Counted from the stretch's first letter, positions 9,101 through 17,574 are shown. The stretch: DNA of 64,000 nucleotides from Treponema sp. (GCA_017645785.1 JAGCNW010000019.1:124001-188000); one strand, 5' to 3'. Notes: generated by a model from the sequence alone, not told the origin. Numbers and translations: made by a program.

Positions 9101-10476
9101 ATGTTCGTTATGATTCCGCCGCTAAGCCATATCGCCTTCATGTCCTGGCCGCCGATGTCCAAGATAAAGTCAGCGTCGCCGATGTAGTGGCTTGCGGCCT
9201 TTGCGTGGGCGACAGTTTCGACAACGTGGTAGTCAGTGTTGAAGGCCTTGTTGAACAAAAGCTCGCCGTAGCCGGTTGAGCCCGCGCCTAAAATTTCCAG
9301 GCTTACGCCCTGCGCCTTGTAGCGCTCGCGCATTTCGATCAAGGCTTTCTTTGCCACGACAAGGGGATCGCCTTCGTTTCCGGCGTAGAACCAGTCGATG
9401 ATTTTTTCGTCTTCGTCAAGCAGGACGAATTTTGTGGTCGTGCTGCCGGAATCGATTCCAAGGTAGGCGCGGACGCTTTCGCCCGGCGCGAATGTGTAAA
9501 CCTTGGGGCGCTTTTTTTCGTGGCGCTTGAAGAATTTTTCCTTTTCTTCTTCGCTGTCAAAGAAGGGCTTTGCGCCGGCGGAGACTTCTTGCTTTTTTGA
9601 AAGGTCTTCTTCCAAAAGGCGCGTAAGCTCGGCCAAAGACTTGTTTTGCTCAAAGCGCGCGAACAAGCCGTCAAGCGAAAGCGCGGCTCCCAAAGCGATT
9701 ATCGTTTCCGGATGCTCTGGAATTATCACTTGGTCCGGCGCCAGGTTCAAGCGCTCAACAAAAACCTTGACCAAAGTTTTGTTAAAGGTGAGGGGGCCGC
9801 CTTCAAAGGCGACGGGCGCCAAAATGTCAAGGCCTTGGCTTAGGCCTCCGATTGTCTGCTTTGCTATCGCGTGGAAGGCGCTAAGGGCCAGATCTTCTTT
9901 TGCTATGCCCGAGTTGAGCAGGGGCTGGATGTCGGTCTTTGCGTAAACACCGCAGCGGCCCGAAATGTCGTAGACGCATTTTCCGCGCGAGGCCACTTTG
10001 TCAAATTCTTCGATAGGAACTTTTAGGATTGAGGCCACTTCGTCGATGAAGGCTCCCGTTCCTCCCGCGCAGCTTCCGTTCATGCGCAAGTCGCGGGTTT
10101 TTAGGTTTCCGTTCTCCCGCCAAAAGAAAATCATCTTGGCGTCCTGGCCGCCAAGCTCTATGGCTGTGTTCACGTCTTTGCAAGTTTTTTTGAGCGCGAT
10201 GGAATTGGCCACCACTTCTTGGACGAAGGGAAGGCCCAAAATTTTAGAAATTGGCTTTGAGCCGGATCCTGTCATCGCGATTTTTATTTGCTTTTGGGGG
10301 TAGAGTTCCCTTATTTTGTTGAGCGCTTCCAAAACGCTCTTTTTTTGAGCGGCGTGGTGGCGCTTGTATTGCGAGTGGAGAATTTTTTTTGCTGTCGGGT
10401 CGTAAACAACAAGCTTTGTGGTTGTGCTTCCGATGTCGATTCCCGCCCACAAGGGCGAGCCTTCAAGTAGCGCCAT
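6124..10476 (-). CDS. Giant CoA-substrate-specific enzyme activase (BadF/HgdC-like, fused)
   Basis: About 1450 aa. Two ASKHA ATPase domains lie in tandem: residues about 10-270 (WAGIDIGSTTTKLVVYD, NGSCAGGTGAF with the cluster Cys) and about 330-590 (YLGIDSGSTTTKFVLLD, NEACSSGCGSF). A CPFCENHCKRT motif and DUF2229/HgdB-like segments follow. This fusion family is annotated as an acyl-CoA dehydratase activator, transferring electrons with ATP hydrolysis to a 2-hydroxyacyl-CoA dehydratase or similar [4Fe-4S] enzyme; its actual partner is not established. The start at 10476 follows TATAAT (10484-10489, minus strand) by 7 bases, implying a leaderless or near-leaderless mRNA. No separate dehydratase gene is nearby. 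Confidence 0.88.
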   Translation of the reverse strand: MALLEGSPLWAGIDIGSTTTKLVVYDPTAKKILHSQYKRHHAAQKKSVLEALNKIRELYPQKQIKIAMTGSGSKPISKILGLPFVQEVVANSIALKKTCKDVNTAIELGGQDAKMIFFWRENGNLKTRDLRMNGSCAGGTGAFIDEVASILKVPIEEFDKVASRGKCVYDISGRCGVYAKTDIQPLLNSGIAKEDLALSAFHAIAKQTIGGLSQGLDILAPVAFEGGPLTFNKTLVKVFVERLNLAPDQVIIPEHPETIIALGAALSLDGLFARFEQNKSLAELTRLLEEDLSKKQEVSAGAKPFFDSEEEKEKFFKRHEKKRPKVYTFAPGESVRAYLGIDSGSTTTKFVLLDEDEKIIDWFYAGNEGDPLVVAKKALIEMRERYKAQGVSLEILGAGSTGYGELLFNKAFNTDYHVVETVAHAKAASHYIGDADFILDIGGQDMKAIWLSGGIITNILVNEACSSGCGSFLQNFADTLGIKVQDIAAAAFESTSPAVLGSRCTVFMTSSIVTEQRNGKLPQDIMAGLCRSIIQNVFTKVIRVSNIDSLGKKIVVQGGTFQNDAVLRAMEEYTGKEVYRAPYPGIMGAIGAALLTKEKMEKDGQPTTFIGLDALDAFSYEQETNIICPFCENHCKRTLVKFSNGANLITNNRCERGEILGDPKDARVVEQIKERKVQKAANLFRLRQELLFKDYRISRHAKKRDITFGLPRVLSFWETMPFWSTLLRSMGFGVKMSDISNRKMYENGLNAVASDTVCFPAKLVHGHLRNLAKKGVDRIFMPIVATYESQNTEATSRYMCAIVKGYSWVIQNSDNPQKRWGIPFDDPIFFWESDKDRNRQLEEYFIKNFGLSKFRVDRAIHYADKAMKEFKRTLVEEGQKIINDVTANNKYAVVLASRPYQNDPLVNHSLPDLFTQLGIPVLTADSVPGLEQVDLSKSRLEIVNNFHARMLGSAIIAAEHPALEYVQFVSFGCGHDAYLSDEIVRLMKEISGKSPLVLKMDESDVQGPLRIRVRSFVQTIQMKRDAGKEEQPRDLPEPYKVKFTKTDAKEKIVLVPNTSHAFSRIMAAALATQGLKTVPLEVGRENAIALGKKYVHNDICFPAQIVIGEVLDALESGKYDNAQVAVATGKYIGDCRLTHYAALLRKALDDSGHKDIAIVTNDDKDYHQLHPGFKMNLLASLKLATALPMIDVMEELLRKIRPYEKVKGSADAAFEKGMDYIVEGIGKGIGGIKRGFAKAIDAMKAVEYDRSVLRPRVLIVGEYLLNFHPGANHDIELYLERNGFEIIEARMADVIQKNYFAQNAQIKENDLARPLGEKAMMAIVNQFFEIAHKWTDKIALTHPLYKRAAHLSEIAQGSDSLIYHTFDSGEGILIPGEIIHYAEEGCKNFIILQPFGCLPNHIIGRGVSKKLKELYPDAQILPLDYDPDVSFANIENRLQMLIMNAARTGD

Positions 10477-10483
10477 TCTTTCT

Positions 10484-10512
10484 ATTATAATGGAGGGGAG
10501 GGAAAAAAGCAA
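10484..10512 (-). promoter_or_regulatory. Activase promoter, start codon at transcription start
   Basis: On the minus strand TTGCTT (10512-10507), a 17-base spacer and TATAAT (10489-10484) precede the ATG at 10476 by 7 bases. A normal leader would not fit. Confidence 0.6.
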
Positions 10513-10521
10513 GGGCGGCTA

Positions 10522-10550
10522 TTGACAAAAATTTTCTTTTGCGCTAAATT
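10522..10550 (+). promoter_or_regulatory. tRNA-Gln promoter
   Basis: TTGACA (10522-10527), 17-base spacer, TAAATT (10545-10550). The tRNA 5' end follows at 10564. Confidence 0.65.
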
Positions 10551-10563
10551 TACTCTTACACAT

Positions 10564-10634
10564 TCCCCGATTGTGTAATGGTAGCACTGCAGATTCTGGT
10601 TCTGCCTGTGGGGGTTCGAGTCCTCCTTGGGGAA
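10564..10634 (+). tRNA. tRNA-Gln (CTG)
   Basis: Cloverleaf is readable: acceptor TCCCCGA pairs with TTGGGGA (one G-T), anticodon arm GCAGA/TCTGC with loop TTCTGGT gives anticodon CTG, and the T arm contains GGTTCGAGTCC. Discriminator is A; CCA is not encoded. Confidence 0.95.
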
Positions 10635-10638
10635 CTTG

Positions 10639-10664
10639 AGCCGGTTAAAAGCCGGCTTTTTTTT
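10639..10664 (+). terminator. Intrinsic terminator after tRNA-Gln
   Basis: Stem AGCCGG/CCGGCT with a 7-base loop, followed by seven T. It lies only two bases before tRNA-Glu, so that tRNA is either read through or processed from the same transcript at low efficiency. Confidence 0.75.
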
Positions 10665-10665
10665 A

Positions 10666-10738
10666 GGTTGGTTCGTCTATCGGTTTAGGACGAGAGATTC
10701 TCAATCTCTAAAGACGGGTTCGACTCCCGTACCGACTA
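10666..10738 (+). tRNA. tRNA-Glu (CTC)
   Basis: Acceptor GGTTGGT pairs with ACCGACT (with wobble pairs); anticodon arm AGAGA/TCTCT encloses TTCTCAA, giving anticodon CTC; the T arm is ACGGG TTCGACT CCCGT. Discriminator A, CCA not encoded. It starts 2 bases after the preceding terminator and is 10 bases before rsgA. Confidence 0.95.
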
Positions 10739-10748
10739 TACTCAACTT

Positions 10749-11711
10749 ATGATAGGAACAGTCATAGCGGGAACAAACAACTTCTTTTCTGTTGAATGCC
10801 AAGACGGCGTTCTTCGTTCCTGCTCAATCAAAGGAAAAAAAATCAAAACAGACAAAGAGTTCTACAACCCCCTCGCGCCCGGCGACAGCGTCGAGATTGA
10901 GGCGGACAGCCTTTCCGAGGACAAGGGACAAATCGTTTCTTTGTTGGAACGGAAGAACGTCTTTTTGCGTTGGAACGTGAAGGGGCAAAAGCCCCAGCTT
11001 TTGGCGGCCAACTTGGACTATCTTGTTTTGGTCACAACTCCCGAGGAGCCGCCGTTCCGTCCGCGCTTTATCGACCGCTGCCTTATTCAGGCGGAGGAAC
11101 AGAACATCCAGCCGATAATCTTGATCAACAAATTTGACCTTCCCGGAGCCAGCGACCCTGACTTTGTGGCGCGCGTTCAAAACTGGGAGGACTTGGGCTA
11201 CAGCATCCAAAAAGTTTCGGCAAAGACAGGCGAGGGCCTTATGGATTTGGTCGAGCTTTTGACGGACAAGAGGAGCGCCTTTGTCGGCCAGTCGGGCGTG
11301 GGAAAGTCCAGCTTGATCAACCGCCTTAACAACGACGTCATCCTAAAGACCGGAAGCCTTTCAAAAAAATACGGCCGCGGCGCCCATACGACGACAAAGG
11401 GAACGCTGCTCAACATAAACCTAAACGAAGCCTTTACCGGCGGCCTTCAAGGACGCAAGGCGCAAATCATCGACACGCCCGGCATTCGCCGCTTTATGCT
11501 GAACGAAATTCCCGCGGAGAATGTTGGCCTTTACTTTAGGGAATTCAAGCCGCTTTTGGGAAAGTGCAAATTCGGCGCTTCGTGCACCCACACTTCGGAG
11601 CCGGGCTGCAAAATTTTGGAAGCGGTTTACAGCGGCGTCATAAGCGAAGACCGCTACGAAAGCTTTAAGAACATCACCGAAGAAATCAAGACCGGCGACT
11701 GGCGCGACTAG
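10749..11711 (+). CDS. rsgA: Ribosome small subunit-dependent GTPase A
   Basis: A 320-aa circularly permuted GTPase. An N-terminal OB fold (residues 1-70) is followed by NKFD (G4), SAK (G5), GQSGVGKSSLIN (G1) and DTPG (G3) in the permuted order of RsgA/YjeQ, then a C-terminal zinc motif around CKFGASCTHTSEPGC. It checks late 30S assembly. There is no clear ribosome site between tRNA-Glu and the ATG. The mutS2 start follows by 13 bases, so these form an operon. Confidence 0.96.
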   Translation: MIGTVIAGTNNFFSVECQDGVLRSCSIKGKKIKTDKEFYNPLAPGDSVEIEADSLSEDKGQIVSLLERKNVFLRWNVKGQKPQLLAANLDYLVLVTTPEEPPFRPRFIDRCLIQAEEQNIQPIILINKFDLPGASDPDFVARVQNWEDLGYSIQKVSAKTGEGLMDLVELLTDKRSAFVGQSGVGKSSLINRLNNDVILKTGSLSKKYGRGAHTTTKGTLLNINLNEAFTGGLQGRKAQIIDTPGIRRFMLNEIPAENVGLYFREFKPLLGKCKFGASCTHTSEPGCKILEAVYSGVISEDRYESFKNITEEIKTGDWRD

Positions 11712-11724
11712 CAAGCCCAAAAAA

Positions 11725-14253
11725 ATGGACACAAAAACTTTAACCGAACTTGACTACTATAGAATACGCGACCAAATAGCCGGCCTTTGCAAAAGCGAAG
11801 AAGGCAAGGCCGAACTTTTGGCGCGCGAGCCTTTTACAAATCCAAGCGAATACGAAAGCCTAAAAAATCTTAGCCGCGAGTGGGCGGTTTGCTTTTCGTC
11901 AAGCCGCGACATCAGCCTAAAGGCTTGGCCGCCTGTCGCTCAGCTTTTTGCAATTCTAAAAACCGCCGGCGCGCGCTTGGAAGTGGGCGAGCTTTACGCG
12001 CTGGGACTTTTTTGCCAACACGCGCGCGAGATAAAAGATAGAATCGCCAGCTCAAAAGACGAGCTGGGCTTGAAAAACCTTGACTCGCTCGCGCAAAAGC
12101 TTCCCGACCTTTCCGCCGCCGAGGAAGAAATTTTTAGAATCGTGGACAAGGACGGCTCGTTAAAAGACTTGCGCGAGCTAAGGGACATAAAGGCCGCGAT
12201 GCAAGCGATTCGCCGCGAGATCGAAGGCGCCTTCAAAAAAATTGTCGCGGACCCGGCCCTCGCGCGCAGCTTGGAGTCAACGCTCCCGGTTGTTCGTAAC
12301 GACAGGCAAGTGCTTGCCGTAAAGTCCAGCGAGCGCGGAAAGATTAAGGGAATCATTCACGAACTTTCAAATAGCGGCCAGACAGTTTTTATCGAGCCGG
12401 AAGAGGCGGTGCGCCTTAACAACGACTTGGTTCAAAAAGAATACGAGCTTGAAAGCGCCGTCCGAAAAATTTTGGAAGAGGCCACAGGCCGCCTTGCGGA
12501 AAGCGCCGCCGGCTTTGAGGAAGAGTTTCCGATAATGGTCCGCCTTGACGTTACGCAGGCGGCCGCCAGGTGGGGTTTTGAAAATTCTTGCTCCTACGCC
12601 TTGGGAACCAAAGAGGGCGAGGCGCCTTTGCTCTTGCAAGCCCGCCATCCCTTGCTAAAGGAAAAGGCCGTTCCGATTGACGTGCGCTTTATGGACGCAA
12701 AGCGCGTTCTTATAATCACAGGCGCCAACACCGGCGGAAAAACCGTCGCCATAAAAACTTTCGCGCTTTTTTCTTTGCTAAATCAGGCGGGCTTTGCGAT
12801 TCCCGCCGCCGAAGGAAGCCGCCTTCCGTGCTTTGACGCGGTTTACGCGGACATTGGCGACGAGCAGTCAATCGACGCTTCGCTTTCGACCTTTAGCGCC
12901 CACATGAAAAACATCGCGCTCGCCTTGAACCAAGCCACAAGCAAAAGCCTTGTGCTTCTTGACGAGCTTGGAAGCGGAACCGATCCGCTGGAAGGAAGCG
13001 CGATCGCGATGGCAGCGCTTGACAGCTTGATCGACCGCGGCTCCTTTGTCTTGGTTACGACACACCACGGCGTCCTAAAAAATTACGGCTGGACAAATCC
13101 CGTTTGCTCAAACGCCAGCGTAGAGTTTGACATGGACGCGCTTAAGCCCACTTACCGTTTGGTGATGGGAATCCCGGGGGAAAGCCACGCGCTTGAAATC
13201 GCCGACCGTTCCGGAATGCAAAAGGAAATCGTTCAAAAGGCGAGGGGCTACATTCAAAGCCAGGCGGCGGACGTAAGCGCTTTGATTAAGGGCTTGAACC
13301 AAAAGCACTTGGAGCTTGACCGCCTTATGCAGGAACAAAAGGCGCGCGAAGAAAAGCTTGAGGCGGCCGCGCTAAAGAACGAAGAAAAGGAAATTAAGCT
13401 CCGCCGCCGCGAGCACGACTTTAAGGCCGCCCAGTCAAAGGAAGAGGCCGCCTTTTTGCGCGAGTCGCGCCGCAAGCTGGAAAACCTTATCCGCGAGCTA
13501 AAGGAAGGGGAGGTTACCCGCGGAAAAACTTTGGCAGCAAAGAAGTTTAAGGAAGACCTTGCCGCGGCGGAAAAAGTTCATTCCGACATTTTGCAGGCGG
13601 AAGAAGAGAACCTTTTGCGCGACGAAGAAAAGTTTGAAAAGAAAAAGAATTCCCACAAGAGCAACAAGCATACAAAGGGAAAGACAAAAAATTCCGACGC
13701 TCTAAAGACCGCCACTCCCACGCTTGCCAAACGGGAAGTCGTTGAAGAAGAAGCCAGAAAATTTGAGGAGGGCGCCAAGGTTCATTCTTTGGCCACCGGA
13801 GCGGAAGGCGTCTTGCTGCGCAAGGAAAAGGGCGGCGAATGGCTTGTCCAGTTTGGCGCGCTGAAAATAAAGGCTAAAGAAAAAGACTTGCGCTTGGACC
13901 AAAATACCGCCGCAAAAGCGATTCCGTCCTGGCAATACGTCGCCGTTGGAACTGAAACCGGCTCCAAAAACGGCGGCTATAGAGGCGCGGGCGCGGCCGG
14001 ATCGGTGGACAAGCCCGCCTACGAGTTGCGCTTGCTTGGAATGCGCGCTGACGAAGCGGTAAAGGCGCTTGAGCGCCAAATCGACTTGTGCGTCCTTAAC
14101 GGCCTTGACCACTTTAGCGTAATTCACGGAAAGGGAACGGGCGCCTTGCAGGAAGCGGTGCAAAATTACCTCAAGCAGTCGCCTGCCGTAAAAGAGTTTT
14201 CGTTCGCGCCCGCGGAAGACGGCGGCGAAGGCAAGACCTACGTGAAACTTTAA
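11725..14253 (+). CDS. mutS2: Endonuclease MutS2
   Basis: An 842-aa protein with the MutS2 layout: clamp/lever helices (1-300), ABC ATPase with Walker A TGANTGGKT near residue 335 and Walker B LVLLDELGSGTDP near 410, a long charged coiled coil (about 520-680), a KOW-like stretch, and a C-terminal Smr domain with LDLRG-like ELRLLGMRADEA and VIHGKGTGAL. It lacks the mismatch-recognition domain of MutS1. The family suppresses recombination and rescues collided ribosomes. The length fits the family. Confidence 0.95.
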   Translation: MDTKTLTELDYYRIRDQIAGLCKSEEGKAELLAREPFTNPSEYESLKNLSREWAVCFSSSRDISLKAWPPVAQLFAILKTAGARLEVGELYALGLFCQHAREIKDRIASSKDELGLKNLDSLAQKLPDLSAAEEEIFRIVDKDGSLKDLRELRDIKAAMQAIRREIEGAFKKIVADPALARSLESTLPVVRNDRQVLAVKSSERGKIKGIIHELSNSGQTVFIEPEEAVRLNNDLVQKEYELESAVRKILEEATGRLAESAAGFEEEFPIMVRLDVTQAAARWGFENSCSYALGTKEGEAPLLLQARHPLLKEKAVPIDVRFMDAKRVLIITGANTGGKTVAIKTFALFSLLNQAGFAIPAAEGSRLPCFDAVYADIGDEQSIDASLSTFSAHMKNIALALNQATSKSLVLLDELGSGTDPLEGSAIAMAALDSLIDRGSFVLVTTHHGVLKNYGWTNPVCSNASVEFDMDALKPTYRLVMGIPGESHALEIADRSGMQKEIVQKARGYIQSQAADVSALIKGLNQKHLELDRLMQEQKAREEKLEAAALKNEEKEIKLRRREHDFKAAQSKEEAAFLRESRRKLENLIRELKEGEVTRGKTLAAKKFKEDLAAAEKVHSDILQAEEENLLRDEEKFEKKKNSHKSNKHTKGKTKNSDALKTATPTLAKREVVEEEARKFEEGAKVHSLATGAEGVLLRKEKGGEWLVQFGALKIKAKEKDLRLDQNTAAKAIPSWQYVAVGTETGSKNGGYRGAGAAGSVDKPAYELRLLGMRADEAVKALERQIDLCVLNGLDHFSVIHGKGTGALQEAVQNYLKQSPAVKEFSFAPAEDGGEGKTYVKL

Positions 14254-14258
14254 GGCCG

Positions 14259-14330
14259 TGTCATTGCCGGGCTTGACCCGGCAATCTTTGGCGCAAAAGA
14301 TTCCCGCGTCACGCGCGGGAATGACATGTT
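14259..14330. repeat. Dispersed palindromic repeat, copy 1
   Basis: A 72-base element with outer arms GTCATT/AATGACA and two internal hairpins, one built on CCGGGCTTGACCCGG and the other on CCCGCGTCACGCGCGGG, joined by AATCTTTGGCGCAAAAGATT. Copy 2 at 51271-51345 has the same outer frame with different stem sequences. It sits between mutS2 and the next gene and may act as a terminator in RNA. Confidence 0.75.
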
Positions 14331-14337
14331 GCCGCCC

Positions 14338-14366
14338 TTGAAAAAATCCGCCGTTAGCGCTATTTT
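14338..14366 (+). promoter_or_regulatory. Promoter giving a leaderless mRNA
   Basis: TTGAAA (14338-14343), 17-base spacer, TATTTT (14361-14366). The ATG of the next gene begins 6 bases after the -10 box, which is the expected transcription start. Confidence 0.55.
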
Positions 14367-14372
14367 TATAGT

Positions 14373-14984
14373 ATGAAAACGTCGAACAAATTCACTTTGG
14401 CGCGAATAATCGCCGCTCCAATACTTTTTGTCCTTTACTTTTTGCCGCGTTGGCTGGGCCTTGCGGACGCTTCCGTCGCGGCCATAGTTTTGTCGGCGGC
14501 TATGATTCCTCTTTTGGGCGCGGCCGAAATCACAGACTACTTTGACGGCCGCTTCGCGCGCTCTCATGGCGAGGTAAGCGACTTTGGAAAAATGTTCGAT
14601 CCCTTTGCCGACGTTTTCTTGCACTTGTCGATGTTCACTTGCTTTGTCTTTACAGGCTACATGCATCCTGTTTTGTTCGTCTTGATTTTGTACCGCGAGT
14701 TCAGCCAAAACTTTTTGCGCATGGTGGCGGCTAAAAGCGGAACGGCGATCGCGGCCAAAAAAGGCGGCAAGATAAAAACCGTTTTTTACGTGGCTAGCTG
14801 CTTTGTCGTTCTTGTCCAAAACTTTTTGTCCTTGTCGGGCCTTGCCGCCTCTTGGGAAACAAACATGGACGCCTTTAAGGTCGCGGGGAACGTTGTCTTT
14901 GCAATTTGCGTTTTGCTTTCTTACGCAAGCTTCATCGACTACCTAAAGTCTTTTGGCGGCGTGTTGAAAGACGCCGCGAACTAA
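14373..14984 (+). CDS. CDP-alcohol phosphatidyltransferase (PgsA-like)
   Basis: A 203-aa membrane protein with the diagnostic CDP-alcohol motif D-x2-DG-x2-AR-x8-G-x3-D-x3-D seen as DYFDGRFARSHG followed by GKMFDPFAD. Several hydrophobic helices surround it. The family makes phospholipid head-group intermediates such as phosphatidylglycerolphosphate; which alcohol is used cannot be told. The gene lacks a ribosome site and starts at the predicted transcription start. The GNAT gene begins immediately after its stop codon. Confidence 0.85.
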   Translation: MKTSNKFTLARIIAAPILFVLYFLPRWLGLADASVAAIVLSAAMIPLLGAAEITDYFDGRFARSHGEVSDFGKMFDPFADVFLHLSMFTCFVFTGYMHPVLFVLILYREFSQNFLRMVAAKSGTAIAAKKGGKIKTVFYVASCFVVLVQNFLSLSGLAASWETNMDAFKVAGNVVFAICVLLSYASFIDYLKSFGGVLKDAAN

Positions 14985-15482
14985 ATGACGCTCAGAAAAT
15001 ATCAAAAAGAAGACTCCAAAATAATTTGCGGCTGGGTCAAGGACGCAAAAACTTTGTTCCAATGGTCGGCGGACAGAATCGGAACCTTTCCGTTAAAAGG
15101 CGACGAGCTTAACGTGAACTACGCTGAGCGCGACCCCGACTTTTTCATTCCCTTGACCGCGCTTGACGATAGCGGAAACGTCGCCGGCCACTTGTTCATT
15201 CTGTACCCAGACCAAAACGACAAAAGCTTGGTTCGCTTTGGCTTTGTCATCGTTAGCCCCGATTTGCGCGGAAAAGGAAACGGCCGCAAAATGCTTGAGC
15301 TTGCCTTGGACTACGCAAAAACTGAATTGGGCGCCAAAAAAGTTTCGCTCGGCGTTTTTGAAAACAATCCCGCCGCCCGCCGCTGCTACGACTCACTAGG
15401 CTTTGTCCCCACCGGCGTCCGCGCCGTCACCATTCTAGGCGAAGACTGGAATTGCGTGGACATGGAAGTGGAACTGGCATGA
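14985..15482 (+). CDS. GNAT family N-acetyltransferase
   Basis: A 165-aa acetyltransferase. The acetyl-CoA pyrophosphate loop is seen as VIVSPDLRGKGNGRKML near residue 95, followed by NPAARRCYDSLGF, typical of the family C-terminus. Substrate unknown. The ATG directly abuts the upstream stop and its own stop overlaps the next start (ATGA), so it is the middle gene of a three-gene unit. Similar proteins acetylate protein N-termini or small amines. Confidence 0.85.
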   Translation: MTLRKYQKEDSKIICGWVKDAKTLFQWSADRIGTFPLKGDELNVNYAERDPDFFIPLTALDDSGNVAGHLFILYPDQNDKSLVRFGFVIVSPDLRGKGNGRKMLELALDYAKTELGAKKVSLGVFENNPAARRCYDSLGFVPTGVRAVTILGEDWNCVDMEVELA

Positions 15483-16180
15483 ATCCCAACATAAACGAAT
15501 ACAAAAAAGTTCAGGCAATCGCCAAAAGCGTTTTGCAAGACATTAAGCCTTTCATTACTGCGGAACGGTCGGAAAAGGAAATCGCGGAGCGCTGCGCGTC
15601 TCTTATGAAGGAGCGGGGAGCGGAAAAAACTTGGTACTACGATTGCCCGGCCTTGGTCTTGCTTGGAAGCCGCAGCTGCCTTTCGATTTCCGGAAAGGAC
15701 TACGTTCCCTCCGAGGAAAAAGTCGGAAGCGAAAACCTTGTGACGATAGACCTTTCGCCGCTAGTCGGAAAGATTTGGGGCGACTGCTCGCGCTCCTTTG
15801 TCGTTGAAGAAGGCCGCGCGCGGGAAGACGCCGAAATTAAAAGCGCGGACTTTTTGCAAGGCCTAAAAGCCGAGCGGCTTTTGCACGACAGTTTTATAAA
15901 GGCGGCCGCTCCCGGAAAAACTTTTGAAGAAATTTTTTTGGAAATGAACGCGCTGATAAAGTCGCTCGGTTTTGAAAACCTGGACTTTTTGGGAAACGTC
16001 GGCCACACGATTGAGGTTGACAAAAACGACAGGCTTTACTTTGAAAAAGGAAACGCCGTCGCGCTGGATGAGGACGCGCTTTTTACTTTTGAGCCGCATA
16101 TTCGGGCGGCGGACAGCCGCTGGGGCTTTAAGCTGGAAAACATTTATTATTTTGAAAACGGCGTCGCCCGTGAGTTGTGA
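15479..16180 (+). CDS. M24 family metallopeptidase-like protein
   Basis: A 233-aa protein with the pita-bread fold residues of methionine aminopeptidase/prolidase: two Asp in IDLSPLVGKIWGDCSRSF, His in GNVGHTIEVD, Glu in TFEPHI and Glu in KLENIYYF. All five metal ligands appear present, so it is probably active. It lacks the N-terminal creatinase domain of full prolidases. The start at 15479 overlaps the GNAT stop. Specificity is unknown. Confidence 0.85.
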   Translation: MNPNINEYKKVQAIAKSVLQDIKPFITAERSEKEIAERCASLMKERGAEKTWYYDCPALVLLGSRSCLSISGKDYVPSEEKVGSENLVTIDLSPLVGKIWGDCSRSFVVEEGRAREDAEIKSADFLQGLKAERLLHDSFIKAAAPGKTFEEIFLEMNALIKSLGFENLDFLGNVGHTIEVDKNDRLYFEKGNAVALDEDALFTFEPHIRAADSRWGFKLENIYYFENGVAREL

Positions 16181-16228
16181 AAAGGGCCGCCCGCTTCTTG
16201 GCCTTGCCACAGTTTTAGGCGCAAAAAA

Positions 16229-16254
16229 AACGGCGGGGGTGCCCGCCGTTTTTT
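16229..16254. terminator. Bidirectional intrinsic terminator
   Basis: Stem CGGCGGG/CCCGCCG with a GGTG loop, flanked by an A run on the left and six T on the right, between convergent genes. It can serve the M24 gene (plus) and icd (minus). Confidence 0.85.
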
Positions 16255-16272
16255 GTCAGTAACCAGTTTTCG

Positions 16273-17472
16273 CTAGTTCAACCGTTCCGCAATCTTGTCA
16301 ATGAACTCCCACGAATCGACAATGCGCTTGGCGGCGGGGGAGGCCAGGCGGGCAAGGTCGCCGGTCATGATTCCGTCCTCGATAAGGCCAAGCGTGGCTT
16401 CTTCCAATTTTTTTGCAAAGGCCGCAAGCTCGGGCGTGTTGTCCTTTTCGGCGCGCTTGGCCAAGGCTCCTGTCCAGGCAAAAATCAAGGCGACAGGGTT
16501 GGTCGAAGTTTTTTCGCCCTTTTGCCAGCGGTAGTAGTGCTTTTGAACCGTTCCGTGGCTGGCCTCGTACTCAAACTCGCCCGTGGGGCTTACCAAAACG
16601 CTTGTCATCATCGCAAGGCTTCCGCAGGCGGAGGCGATCATGTCGCTCATCACGTCGCCGTCATAGTTTTTGCAGGCCCACAAGATTCCGCCGTCGCACT
16701 TCATTATGCGCGCCACCGCGTCGTCAATCAGCGTGTAAAAGTATTCGATTCCAGCCGCGTCAAACTTGGCCTTGAATTCCGCGTCAAAAACGCGCTGGAA
16801 AATCTCTTTAAAGTTTCCGTCGTAGGTTTTGCTGATTGTGTCCTTTGTGGCAAACCAGACGCTGATTTTTTGGTCAAGCGCGTACATAAAGCAGCAGCGC
16901 GCGAAGTTTTCTATTGAAGAGTCAAGGTTGTGGATTCCCTGGATGATTCCGGGCCCGGGCATTTCCTTGATTAGCTTTCGGATTTCCTTTCCGTCGGAAC
17001 CTGTAAAGACCAATTCCGCCTTGCCAGCGCAGGGGGTCTTGATCTCGCAGTTTTTGTAAACGTCGCCGTAAGCGTGGCGGCCAAGGATTATCGGCTTTGT
17101 CCAGCTTTTCACGTTGCAGTGAACGTTCTTGACAAAAATCGGGGCGCGGAAAACCGTTCCGTCCAACTCGCCGCGGATGATTCCGTTGGGGCTGGGCGTA
17201 AGCTGCTTTAGGTTGTATTCCTTCACGCGCGCGGCGTTGCTTGTGATTGTGGCGCACTTTACGCCGACTCCCAAGCGCTTGATGGCGGCGGCGGCTTCGT
17301 ATGTGATTTTGTCGTCCGAGTCGTCGCGGGCTTTTAGGCCCAAGTCGTAGTATTCAGTCTTTAAGTCAACAAAGGGAAGAAGAAGCTTGTCTTTAATGAC
17401 AGCCCAAAGAACGCGGGTCATTTCGTCGCCGTCAAGTTCGGCGATCGGGTTTTTCATTTGAATTTTACTCAT
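16273..17472 (-). CDS. icd: NADP-dependent isocitrate dehydrogenase
   Basis: A 399-aa protein of the eukaryote-like dimeric class: AELDGDEMTRVLW at the N-terminus, TPSPNGIIRGELDGTVFR for substrate binding, KNYDGDVMSD for metal, and the cofactor segment EASHGTVQKHYYRWQKGEKTSTNP (partly quoted). It oxidises isocitrate to 2-oxoglutarate, here probably supplying glutamate and NADPH. Start 17472 is chosen over an upstream start because it lies 9 bases after a TATACT box, giving another leaderless mRNA, and matches the family N-terminus. Confidence 0.95.
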   Translation of the reverse strand: MSKIQMKNPIAELDGDEMTRVLWAVIKDKLLLPFVDLKTEYYDLGLKARDDSDDKITYEAAAAIKRLGVGVKCATITSNAARVKEYNLKQLTPSPNGIIRGELDGTVFRAPIFVKNVHCNVKSWTKPIILGRHAYGDVYKNCEIKTPCAGKAELVFTGSDGKEIRKLIKEMPGPGIIQGIHNLDSSIENFARCCFMYALDQKISVWFATKDTISKTYDGNFKEIFQRVFDAEFKAKFDAAGIEYFYTLIDDAVARIMKCDGGILWACKNYDGDVMSDMIASACGSLAMMTSVLVSPTGEFEYEASHGTVQKHYYRWQKGEKTSTNPVALIFAWTGALAKRAEKDNTPELAAFAKKLEEATLGLIEDGIMTGDLARLASPAAKRIVDSWEFIDKIAERLN

Positions 17473-17481
17473 AATATAGAG

Positions 17482-17510
17482 AGTATAATGAAAACAACCG
17501 CCGCTTGCAA
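17482..17510 (-). promoter_or_regulatory. icd promoter, start codon at transcription start
   Basis: On the minus strand TTGCAA (17510-17505), 17-base spacer and TATACT (17487-17482); the ATG at 17472 follows 9 bases later. Confidence 0.6.
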
Positions 17511-17574
17511 GCGCGGCTTTCTGGCCTTTGCGACGGAAGCGTTTTACAAGCGTTTTTTTTGCGGGCAAAAAAAA